From Chryseomicrobium excrementi (GTDB taxonomy: Bacteria; Bacillota; Bacilli; Bacillales_A; Planococcaceae): a DNA stretch of 64,000 nucleotides. A model generated the notes under the pieces. It was not told the DNA's origin and ran no database searches. It saw only the letters and a list, made by a program, of their open reading frames with translations. Position 1 is the first letter of the stretch. Each line of letters begins with the position of its first letter. The stretch covers positions 248,001-312,000 of the forward strand of contig NZ_PCGR01000001.1 of the NCBI RefSeq assembly GCF_002798305.1. Reading direction: 5' to 3'. Shown in pieces: positions 57,257 through 64,000 of this stretch. The translations under genes and the position numbers were made by a program.

Positions 57257-57524
57257 GGGATTTAGTACATTGGAAGCGTTGGTGGGATTCACTTGTTTAC
57301 TCGTCTTCATTTCGTTAGTGATTCCACTACTAATGCAAATGTCAGCGACTTTATCAGATGCTACTTGGGCAAGTTCAGATGCACAAGCTCAATATGAACT
57401 GAATCGTCTGCTACCCCATCCTGCTAGCTGGGAAAATCACGGAGTAGTGTATACGAGTTATTGGAAGGGGGACTTATGGTGTGTGGCAAGAGGTCCGGAC
57501 GAAATTTCGTGTATCTCCAAGTAA
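57249..57524 (+). CDS. comGE: Minor competence pseudopilin ComGE
   Basis: Prepilin-like protein: MDKG leader then FSTLEALVGFTCLL, with Glu at the position 5 equivalent. 91 residues (92 if the preceding TTG is used; that codon is closer to the AAGGA ribosome site). Overlaps comGD by eight bases. Identified mostly by position and the N-terminal motif, because ComGE is poorly conserved. Confidence 0.8.
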   Translation: MDKGFSTLEALVGFTCLLVFISLVIPLLMQMSATLSDATWASSDAQAQYELNRLLPHPASWENHGVVYTSYWKGDLWCVARGPDEISCISK

Positions 57525-57946
57525 ATTCACAGCAAGGCTTTTCTCTACTAGACCAGCTGTTGCAGCTCGTCATCTCTTTATCTAGCTTATCTTTGTTAGT
57601 GACAGTTATTGCATCTACAGCTGCCACCACTTCAAAGTTTGCCGACCCTTACGTCCAGCAGGTCGACTCCTTTTGGCTGGAATTCCAAGAAGTACTCCAC
57701 TCCTCTACGAATGTTCGCAACTATCTAGGGAGCTGTTCTGTTGTAATGGATAGTGCTGGAGCTTCTATACGCTATGAGAAAGTAGGAGACCGCTTTCGAA
57801 AGACAGTAAATGGTGCAGGAAACGAACCTGTACTACTTGAAGTCCAGTCGTGCAGGATTTTGATCGGTGACAACAAGTTACAGATGGAGATTACCGCTTT
57901 ATCGGGAGCCACTTATAAAAAGGAAATGCTGTTGTATGTTCCGTGA
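57476..57946 (+). CDS. comGF: Minor competence pseudopilin ComGF
   Basis: ComGF-family prepilin-like protein. The leader (about 23 residues) ends in QQG before FSLLDQLLQLVISL; Asp replaces the usual Glu5, as in other ComGF. 156 residues from ATG 57476, which is close to GGGGGAC; GTG one codon later is an alternative. Overlaps comGE by 49 bases. Confidence 0.85.
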   Translation: MVCGKRSGRNFVYLQVNSQQGFSLLDQLLQLVISLSSLSLLVTVIASTAATTSKFADPYVQQVDSFWLEFQEVLHSSTNVRNYLGSCSVVMDSAGASIRYEKVGDRFRKTVNGAGNEPVLLEVQSCRILIGDNKLQMEITALSGATYKKEMLLYVP

Positions 57947-58124
57947 AAGAGGCTTTATTTTACCCTTCACATTAGTGTTCCTACATCTTCTTCTAACGAT
58001 TATCTTGCTCACAAGTGCTAACTATGTTTCTAAACTCAGTTACTATCACTCTATGGAAAAAATTTATAGTGACAAAGCGCAACAGCTTTGGATAGTGTAT
58101 ACTGAAAAAAACAAATTGAAGTAA
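57936..58124 (+). CDS. comGG: Short ComGG-like competence protein
   Basis: Seventh comG gene by position. Only 62 residues, about half of B. subtilis ComGG (124). It has the pilin-like start RERGFILPFTLVFLHLLL without Glu5 and a short polar tail. AAGGAA ten bases upstream of ATG 57936; overlaps comGF by 11 bases. Sequence similarity alone would not identify it. Confidence 0.65.
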   Translation: MFRERGFILPFTLVFLHLLLTIILLTSANYVSKLSYYHSMEKIYSDKAQQLWIVYTEKNKLK

Positions 58125-58658
58125 ATGAGTGAGTCTATGAAGAAAGTGTACCTAGTAGGATTCATGGGGTGTGGGAAAACGGCTATCGGAAAACGATTGA
58201 GTTTTGCTCTTCGTATCCCTTTTTACGATATGGATAAGGAAATCGTCAAACAGCAAGGCTTGACCATTCCTGAAATATTTGAAAAGCACGGAGAGCCTTA
58301 CTTCAGGAAATTAGAAACTGAATTTTTGAAGTCTTTTCGAGATGAATTCTGTATCATTTCAACGGGTGGTGGAGTAGCTGTCTCAGAAGAAAATCGTAAC
58401 ATCATGAGAAAAACAGGATTGGTGCTATTTTTGAATGCTGTTTTTCCGGATATCTGGATGCGGATCCACCGAGATAAAAATCGTCCTATTGTACAAAGGA
58501 GCACGCGTGAAGAAATTGAGGCCTTGTATTATGAACGCCTCCCATTTTATAAGAAGACTGCTCATATAGTAATTCGTACAGAAGGAAAGACACTCCGGCA
58601 GATTACCGAATACTGTGCTTTCCAAGTAAATCGTCTAAAAGGCGAATATTCAAAGTGA
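58125..58658 (+). CDS. aroK: Shikimate kinase AroK
   Basis: Phosphorylates shikimate in the chorismate pathway. Walker A GFMGCGKT near residue 12, DMD (shikimate/Mg-binding) near 36, FRKLE, STGGG near 79, and the lid Arg in KNRPIV. Length 177 from ATG 58125, which directly follows the comGG stop; MKKVYLVG at 58137 is an alternative start. No promoter seen, so probably read from comG or a hidden promoter. Confidence 0.93.
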   Translation: MSESMKKVYLVGFMGCGKTAIGKRLSFALRIPFYDMDKEIVKQQGLTIPEIFEKHGEPYFRKLETEFLKSFRDEFCIISTGGGVAVSEENRNIMRKTGLVLFLNAVFPDIWMRIHRDKNRPIVQRSTREEIEALYYERLPFYKKTAHIVIRTEGKTLRQITEYCAFQVNRLKGEYSK

Positions 58659-58765
58659 ATTTATTGTAAAAAGTTCGTGTATAAGCTGGAAAACAGAAAT
58701 AGATTGCGTTTTCAATCTTACAATGTTAGGATGTAGGTATTGAAAACAGCATAATTGGCGGATGA

Positions 58766-58912
58766 ACGTACGGGGAGAGAACGCAAACAGCGTCGCCGAA
58801 GGAGCAAATGTGAAAACATGAATCTCTCAGGCAAAAAGACTCGTACTGGACGCACCTCTGAACTTTCAGATAGTAGGACAGAGCCCGGAAAATTGGGTTG
58901 CTGTCTTTTTTT
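58766..58912 (+). promoter_or_regulatory. Glycine riboswitch with terminator, upstream of gcvT
   Basis: Conserved glycine aptamer core: GGGGAGAG, CGCCGAAGGAGCAA, CTCTCAGGCAAAAAGAC. A shorter helix region (CCTCTGAAC...CAGATAG) follows instead of a full second aptamer. Then a terminator GACAG-AGCCC / GGGTT-G-CTGTC plus seven Ts (58877-58912). Glycine binding should prevent termination and switch on the glycine cleavage operon. Confidence 0.93.
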
Positions 58913-58960
58913 ATGCGAAAAATTCACAATACTATGAATTTCATTGAAGGAGGAACTGAG

Positions 58961-60037
58961 ATGCAACGAACACCCCTTTATGACCTGTATGCTAATTATG
59001 GTGCCAAAACAATAGATTTTGGTGGTTGGGAATTACCTGTTCAATTTTCAAGTATTAAAGAAGAGCATGAAGCAGTCCGCACGAAAGCTGGATTATTTGA
59101 CGTATCCCACATGGGAGAAGTCTGGGTCACAGGTGCTGACAGTGAAGCGTTCATTCAGCAGCTTGTAACGAACGATGTGTCCAAGCTTGTTGAAGGAAAA
59201 GCGATGTATGCAGCGATGTGCTATGAAGATGGTGGGACTGTAGACGATTTACTTGTTTACAAGTTTGGACCTGAACGCTTCTTACTCGTAGTCAATGCTT
59301 CGAATATCGACAAAGATGTCGCTTGGATGAAAGAACATGTGACAGGCGATGTTCTAATCGATGATCAATCAGTAGAATGGGGGCTTCTTGCTCTTCAGGG
59401 ACCTGTTGCGGTCGATATCCTTCAGCCTCTGACAGAAACAGATTTACATGTTGTGAAATTCTTTACATTTACAGAAGGTCAAGTTGCTGGACAAGACGTC
59501 ATCATTTCACGTACTGGATATACGGGAGAAGATGGCTTTGAGCTTTACGCTCGCAACGAAGCATTGCCAGAACTGTGGACGAAATTACTTGAAGCGGGTG
59601 CTGATCAAGGCTTGGTTCCTGCGGGACTTGGTGCTCGAGATACCCTGCGTTTTGAGGCGTGTCTGCCACTTTACGGACAAGAACTTTCTAAAGATATCTC
59701 TCCACTAGAAGCGGGTATTGGATTTGCGGTTAAGACTGCCAAAGAATCTTTTATCGGTAAAGAAGCCATTATCGCAAAAGGGAAGCCTCGTAAATTAGTT
59801 GGTATCGAAATGATTGACAAAGGAATTCCACGCCATGGCTATCCCGTTCTAGTTGATGGGCAAGTGGTCGGAGAAGTGACGACAGGAACCCAGTCACCCA
59901 CTTTAAAGAAAAATATTGGACTCGCCTTAGTCAAATCCGAGCTTGGCGAAATTGGACAAGAGCTTACTGTTGAAATTCGAGGGAAACAGCTTAAAGCGGT
60001 AGTTATCCCGACACCATTCTACAAACGACAAAAATAA
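58961..60037 (+). CDS. gcvT: Glycine cleavage system T protein (aminomethyltransferase)
   Basis: Transfers the methylene group from aminomethyl-lipoyl GcvH to tetrahydrofolate, releasing ammonia. Family motifs [39 protein letters not shown] and [15 protein letters not shown], the folate-binding region. 358 residues. ATG 58961 with AAGGAGG seven bases upstream; earlier in-frame starts lie in the riboswitch terminator. Confidence 0.97.
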   Translation: MQRTPLYDLYANYGAKTIDFGGWELPVQFSSIKEEHEAVRTKAGLFDVSHMGEVWVTGADSEAFIQQLVTNDVSKLVEGKAMYAAMCYEDGGTVDDLLVYKFGPERFLLVVNASNIDKDVAWMKEHVTGDVLIDDQSVEWGLLALQGPVAVDILQPLTETDLHVVKFFTFTEGQVAGQDVIISRTGYTGEDGFELYARNEALPELWTKLLEAGADQGLVPAGLGARDTLRFEACLPLYGQELSKDISPLEAGIGFAVKTAKESFIGKEAIIAKGKPRKLVGIEMIDKGIPRHGYPVLVDGQVVGEVTTGTQSPTLKKNIGLALVKSELGEIGQELTVEIRGKQLKAVVIPTPFYKRQK

Positions 60038-60053
60038 GAGGAGCGACTCTATT

Positions 60054-61403
60054 ATGATCAAACATCGTTATTTGCCGATGACAGAGCAAGACCAAAAAGA
60101 AATGCTCGACACAATCGGTGTATCATCTATTGATGAACTGTTTGCAGATATTCCGGAAAAAGTACGCTTTAAAGGTGAATATGCTATCAAGCCGGCCAAG
60201 TCAGAGACAGCACTTTTAAAAGAATTGACGAAGATGGCTGCTAAAAATGCCGATAGCCGCCACTACGCTTCTTTCTTAGGAGCTGGAGTTTACGACCACT
60301 TCAAACCAACGATTGTGGATCACGTGATCTCACGTTCAGAATTTTATACAGCTTACACGCCGTATCAACCAGAAATTTCTCAAGGGGAACTTCAAGCTAT
60401 CTTTGAATTCCAAACAATGATCTGTGAATTAACAGGAATGGAACTTGCCAACTCGTCCATGTATGATGGCGGTACGGCACTTGCAGAAGCAGGAAACTTG
60501 GCTGCTGGACATACACGTCGCAAGAAGATTTTAATCTCAGAAGCTGTGCATCCGGAATACCGTGATGTCGTCAAAATGTATGCACATGGTCAAAACATTG
60601 CGGTTGAAGTCGTTCCACATAAAGACGGAAAGACTGATTTAGATGCGTTACAATCGCAACTTTCTGATGATGTTGCAGCTGTGATGGTTCAGTATCCGAA
60701 CTTCTTCGGCCAGATCGAAGAGATGCAGGCAATCTCAGATGTGACACATGAGCATGGGGCTTTGTTTGTCAGCTCATCAAACCCGCTAGCATTAGGTGTC
60801 TTGACTCCTCCTGGTAAGTTCGGAGCGGATATCACAGTCGGAGATGCACAAGTATTTGGGATTCCAGAAGCATTTGGTGGACCGCACTGTGGTTACTTTG
60901 CGGTATCTGGAAAATTGATGCGTAAAGTTCCAGGGCGTCTTGTAGGGGAAACAACTGATGACCAAGGTCGTCGCGGTTTTGTATTGACGCTTCAAGCTCG
61001 CGAACAACACATTCGTCGTGACAAGGCGACTTCAAATATTTGTTCGAACCAAGCACTAAACGCACTTGCTGCAAGTGTCGCGATGACAGCACTTGGAAAG
61101 CAAGGTACAAAAGAAATGGCAATCCAAAACATCGCGAAAACGGCTTATGCAAAACAAGCTTTCGAAGCTGCGGGATTATCCGTGGTCTTCACAGGAGCAC
61201 ACTTCAATGAAATCGTAGTGAAGCTGCCAGGTAGCATAGAAGGCTTGAATAAACATTTACTTGAAAAAGAAATGATTGGTGGTTTACACCTTGGAACGTA
61301 TTACAAAGATTTGCAAGATCACATCTTGATCGCTGTAACCGAGCAGCGCACAAAAGAAGAAATCGATGCACTTGTGCAGGAAGTGGGGGCTTATTATGCA
61401 TAA
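60054..61403 (+). CDS. gcvPA: Glycine dehydrogenase (decarboxylating) subunit 1
   Basis: N-terminal half of the split P protein; with GcvPB decarboxylates glycine using PLP and passes aminomethyl to lipoyl-GcvH. Fold-type I domain with [27 protein letters not shown] and ALAEAGNLA motifs, but no catalytic lysine (it is in GcvPB). 449 residues. GAGGAG precedes the ATG; 16 bp after gcvT, overlapping gcvPB by eight bases. Confidence 0.96.
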   Translation: MIKHRYLPMTEQDQKEMLDTIGVSSIDELFADIPEKVRFKGEYAIKPAKSETALLKELTKMAAKNADSRHYASFLGAGVYDHFKPTIVDHVISRSEFYTAYTPYQPEISQGELQAIFEFQTMICELTGMELANSSMYDGGTALAEAGNLAAGHTRRKKILISEAVHPEYRDVVKMYAHGQNIAVEVVPHKDGKTDLDALQSQLSDDVAAVMVQYPNFFGQIEEMQAISDVTHEHGALFVSSSNPLALGVLTPPGKFGADITVGDAQVFGIPEAFGGPHCGYFAVSGKLMRKVPGRLVGETTDDQGRRGFVLTLQAREQHIRRDKATSNICSNQALNALAASVAMTALGKQGTKEMAIQNIAKTAYAKQAFEAAGLSVVFTGAHFNEIVVKLPGSIEGLNKHLLEKEMIGGLHLGTYYKDLQDHILIAVTEQRTKEEIDALVQEVGAYYA

Positions 61404-62853
61404 AGATAACCAACCCTTGATTTTTGAACTCTCAACTGAAGGGCGTATTGGCTATAGCCTGCCAGACTTAGATGTTCCTGAAGTGGACTTATCGTCTCTT
61501 TTACCTGAAGGAATGATTCGCGAAGAAGAAGCAGAACTACCTGAAGTGTCTGAATTAGATATCATGCGCCACTATACAGCGTTATCGAATCGCAACCATG
61601 GTGTGGATTCAGGGTTCTACCCATTAGGTTCTTGTACGATGAAGTACAACCCAAAAATCAACGAAAGCGTAGCGCGCTTCCCAGGCTTTGCAAACATTCA
61701 CCCATTGCAAGATGAATCTTCTGTTCAAGGTGCGATGGAATTGATGTACGATCTGCAAGAGCACTTGATTGAAATCACAGGTATGGATGATGTGACATTG
61801 CAGCCTGCAGCTGGTGCTCACGGTGAGTGGACGGCTCTGATGATGATCCGTGCGTTCCACGAAGCAAATGGGGATCATCACCGTACAAAAGTCATCGTCC
61901 CAGACTCAGCTCACGGAACAAACCCGGCATCTGCGACAGTTGCTGGATTTGAGACCGTAACTGTAAAGTCCGATGAGCACGGTTTAGTTGATTTGGAAGA
62001 TTTACGACGTGTAGTAGGTGATGACACTGCGGCTCTTATGCTGACGAATCCAAATACACTCGGTCTATTTGAAGAACATATTTTAGAGATGGCTAGCATC
62101 ATTCATGGTGTCGGGGGCAAATTGTATTATGACGGAGCAAACTTGAATGCCGTTATGTCTAAAGCACGTCCTGGGGATATGGGCTTTGACTGTGTTCACT
62201 TGAATTTGCATAAAACATTCACGGGTCCTCACGGTGGTGGTGGTCCAGGTTCAGGTCCTGTAGGTGTGAAGAAAGACTTGATTCCTTTCTTGCCAGCGCC
62301 AGTTCTTGTGAAAAAAGACGATCGTTATACATTTGACTATGATCGTCCACAAGCCATTGGCCGTGTGAAACCATTCTACGGAAACTTCGGTATCAATGTT
62401 CGTGCTTACACGTACATCCGTTCAATGGGTCCAGATGGGTTGAAAGCTGTAACAGAATACGCCGTACTCAATGCGAATTACATGATGCGTCGTCTAGAGC
62501 CTTATTTCGACCTTCCATACAACCGTCACTGTAAACACGAGTTCGTTTTAAGTGGCCGTCGCCAAAAGAAATTAGGTGTTCGCACACTTGATATGGCAAA
62601 ACGACTGCTTGATTTCGGATACCATCCACCAACTATCTACTTCCCACTTAATGTAGAAGAGGGTATGATGATCGAGCCAACAGAGACAGAATCTAAAGAA
62701 ACACTTGATGCATTCTGTGACGCTATGATTCAAATTGCGAAAGAAGCAGAAGAAAATCCAGAGATGGTGCAAAATGCACCGCATACTACGGTTATTAATC
62801 GTCTGGATGAAACGAAGGCTGCTCGAAAACCAATTCTCCGTTATACGAAGTAA
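61396..62853 (+). CDS. gcvPB: Glycine dehydrogenase (decarboxylating) subunit 2
   Basis: Catalytic half of the split P protein. PLP lysine in [14 protein letters not shown] near residue 272; also [23 protein letters not shown] and [14 protein letters not shown] 61396 ([13 protein letters not shown]) overlaps the gcvPA stop with GTGGGGG upstream; 485 residues. The GcvH protein is not encoded here. The operon sits next to lipM, whose product lipoylates GcvH, a functional link. Confidence 0.96.
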   Translation: MHKDNQPLIFELSTEGRIGYSLPDLDVPEVDLSSLLPEGMIREEEAELPEVSELDIMRHYTALSNRNHGVDSGFYPLGSCTMKYNPKINESVARFPGFANIHPLQDESSVQGAMELMYDLQEHLIEITGMDDVTLQPAAGAHGEWTALMMIRAFHEANGDHHRTKVIVPDSAHGTNPASATVAGFETVTVKSDEHGLVDLEDLRRVVGDDTAALMLTNPNTLGLFEEHILEMASIIHGVGGKLYYDGANLNAVMSKARPGDMGFDCVHLNLHKTFTGPHGGGGPGSGPVGVKKDLIPFLPAPVLVKKDDRYTFDYDRPQAIGRVKPFYGNFGINVRAYTYIRSMGPDGLKAVTEYAVLNANYMMRRLEPYFDLPYNRHCKHEFVLSGRRQKKLGVRTLDMAKRLLDFGYHPPTIYFPLNVEEGMMIEPTETESKETLDAFCDAMIQIAKEAEENPEMVQNAPHTTVINRLDETKAARKPILRYTK

Positions 62854-62857
62854 CACA

Positions 62858-62887
62858 AAAGGCTCGCCAATTGGCGAGCCTTGTTTT
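62858..62887. terminator. Terminator between gcvPB and the rhodanese gene
   Basis: Perfect 10-bp stem AAGGCTCGCC / GGCGAGCCTT around AATT, then GTTTT; four As on the other side make it usable for both converging genes. Confidence 0.88.
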
Positions 62888-62890
62888 AAG

Positions 62891-63280
62891 TTATTTGGAT
62901 TTGATTTTACCTGTCCATTTGCGGAAACCGCCATCTAGTTGGTAAAGTTGATCGTAGCCATTCTTTTTTAATGTCATAGCCGTACGTGCACTACGTGCGC
63001 CGCTCTGGCAATATAAATAAACGGGTTTGTCCTTACGGATTTCTTTCATACGAGTCCGTATCTGGCTAGCAGGAATGTTGCGGGCTCCTAGAATATGACC
63101 GCCTTCAAATTCTTTTGGTTCGCGCACATCGATCAGCTGTGCTTTGCGATAGCCTTGAATAAATTCATCTTGCGATAACGTAGTTACGGACTTCTTCATT
63201 TTCATTCCTGTGAAAAATGTGTAGATTCCAAATACGATGATGGCACCTAAAATACCTAATACGATTTCTAACAACTTCAT
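62891..63280 (-). CDS. yqhL: Membrane-anchored rhodanese-like protein (YqhL)
   Basis: One N-terminal membrane helix (about residues 4-24) followed by a single rhodanese domain (about 32-129). The persulfide-forming Cys91 is in YLYCQSGARSART, and LIDVREPKEFEGGHI is typical. Probable sulfur-transfer function at the membrane; acceptor unknown. 129 residues from ATG 63280; AAGGGAG lies very close to the start, so an alternative ribosome register is possible. Divergent from lipM, as in B. subtilis. Confidence 0.9.
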   Translation of the reverse strand: MKLLEIVLGILGAIIVFGIYTFFTGMKMKKSVTTLSQDEFIQGYRKAQLIDVREPKEFEGGHILGARNIPASQIRTRMKEIRKDKPVYLYCQSGARSARTAMTLKKNGYDQLYQLDGGFRKWTGKIKSK

Positions 63281-63299
63281 TACTCCCTTCTCTTCTTCT

Positions 63300-63328
63300 A
63301 TTATAAGTAGTAGACTGAAGAGATTCAA
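63300..63328 (-). promoter_or_regulatory. Promoter of yqhL
   Basis: Minus strand TTGAAT, 17 bp, TATAAT. Confidence 0.72.
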
Positions 63329-63358
63329 TTGACAATCTTGCAAAACGGAGGCAACCTC

Positions 63359-64000
63359 ATGACAAACAACTGGATTTTTATTAATTCTGGCAAACAAGAC
63401 GCCGCCTACAATATGGCTTTAGATGAAGCATTGCTTGAATGGCATGCAGAAGGATTGATTCCACCGGTCATTCGCTTTTATCAGTGGGAGCCAGCAGCGC
63501 TTTCCATTGGCTATTTTCAGCGAGTAGAACGAGATATCCATCTACCAGCCGTAAAAGAGATGGGGCTCGGATTTGTACGTCGACCAACAGGAGGTAGAGC
63601 GGTTCTTCATGAACACGAACTCACTTACAGTGTCATTGTATCAGAAGACTATCCGGATATGCCTAAGACGGTAACAGAAGCCTACCGCGTCATCAGTGAA
63701 GGGATTCTACAAGGGTTTCGGAACCTGGGACTTCAAGCGGAATTTTCTGTTCCAAAGTCTGAATCTCAACGTGAAGCTCTAAGTCAGCCTAAATCGGCGG
63801 TCTGTTTTGATGCTCCTTCTTGGTATGAATTAGTAGTTGAAGGGAAGAAAGTAGCCGGTTCTGCTCAAACACGACAAAAAGGAGTTATTTTACAACACGG
63901 TGCTATTTTAATTGATCTTGATGAAGATAAATATTTAAATTGTTTTTCTTATGAATCGGAAGAGAAACGTCAAAAAGTAAAAGAACGATTAAGTCAAAAA
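63359..64000 (+). CDS. lipM: Octanoyl-[GcvH]:protein N-octanoyltransferase LipM, 3' truncated
   Basis: Transfers octanoyl from acyl carrier protein to GcvH, the first step of de novo lipoate assembly. The frame is open from ATG 63359 (GGAGG seven bases upstream) to the right edge, 214 codons of about 280. BPL/LplA fold motifs: [11 protein letters not shown] near residue 80, catalytic Cys149 in [11 protein letters not shown], and the conserved Lys in [12 protein letters not shown]. Follows the gcv genes and yqhL as in B. subtilis (yqhM). Confidence 0.95.
   Translation, partial: MTNNWIFINSGKQDAAYNMALDEALLEWHAEGLIPPVIRFYQWEPAALSIGYFQRVERDIHLPAVKEMGLGFVRRPTGGRAVLHEHELTYSVIVSEDYPDMPKTVTEAYRVISEGILQGFRNLGLQAEFSVPKSESQREALSQPKSAVCFDAPSWYELVVEGKKVAGSAQTRQKGVILQHGAILIDLDEDKYLNCFSYESEEKRQKVKERLSQK

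Noticed and set aside
58718-58966. An 82-codon minus-strand frame
   Set aside because: It is the antisense of the glycine riboswitch and its terminator.
63329-63334. Perfect TTGACA before lipM
   Set aside because: No -10 at 16-19 bp; it overlaps the yqhL promoter region. lipM promoter remains unidentified.

Overview
The window is a stretch of a low-to-moderate G+C Bacillota (Bacillales) chromosome. Protein sequences and gene order match the Bacillus subtilis lepA-to-yqhM region closely. Several traits point to a Planococcaceae-type organism: a single-chain glycyl-tRNA synthetase, one pstB plus phoU, deoC between mtaB and rpsU, and remnants of the sporulation genes yqfC/yqfD. Those decayed genes suggest a lineage that no longer makes spores; this is inference from one locus. 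The family-level assignment comes from remembered gene order and protein similarity, not from a database search. I see no rRNA, tRNA, CRISPR array, prophage or insertion sequence.

Layout. 1-11.8 kb: lepA (5' end outside), hemW, the CIRCE-controlled heat-shock operon hrcA-grpE-dnaK / dnaJ-prmA-rsmE-mtaB, then deoC and rpsU. 11.9-14.8 kb: a sigma-W-type envelope-stress operon (NfeD protease, flotillin FloA, small membrane protein). 14.8-21.4 kb: a yqfC remnant, a yqfD pseudogene, phoH, then pgpH-ybeY-dgkA-era-recO. 21.4-24.5 kb: T-box-controlled glyQS, divergent from ccpN-yqfL. 24.7-31.5 kb: dnaG-sigA with a sigma-H-type promoter, a large palindromic element, an acyl-CoA dehydrogenase with a cre site, cccA, trmK and the NIF3-like gene.

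31.6-42.2 kb: ispH (minus), cshB, nfo, a Zur-boxed zinc ABC operon ending in zur, then minus-strand yqfW and ispG, two small minus-strand membrane/secreted genes, a Na/Pi cotransporter and a DUF456 protein. 42.3-50.9 kb: sodA, a class B PBP, the Pho-boxed pstS-C-A-B-phoU operon, rpmG, 5-FTHF cyclo-ligase and yqgQ. 51-54.3 kb: an LTA synthase-family gene behind an ECF-type promoter, two tiny membrane proteins on the minus strand and a metallo-hydrolase. 54.5-58.7 kb: the seven-gene comG pseudopilus operon and aroK. 58.7-64 kb: glycine riboswitch, gcvT-gcvPA-gcvPB, a membrane rhodanese, and the start of lipM.

Most of the window is housekeeping: translation, chaperones, replication/sigma factor, isoprenoid, phosphate, zinc, glycine cleavage feeding lipoate chemistry, and DNA-uptake pili. 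The more unusual content lies between genes. Nearly every operon shows a readable regulatory element (CIRCE, sigma-W, sigma-M-like, sigma-H, cre, Zur box, Pho box, T-box, glycine riboswitch). In addition there is a large unexplained palindrome after sigA, an unexplained structured segment before cshB, repeated short motifs before comGA, and the decaying sporulation genes.
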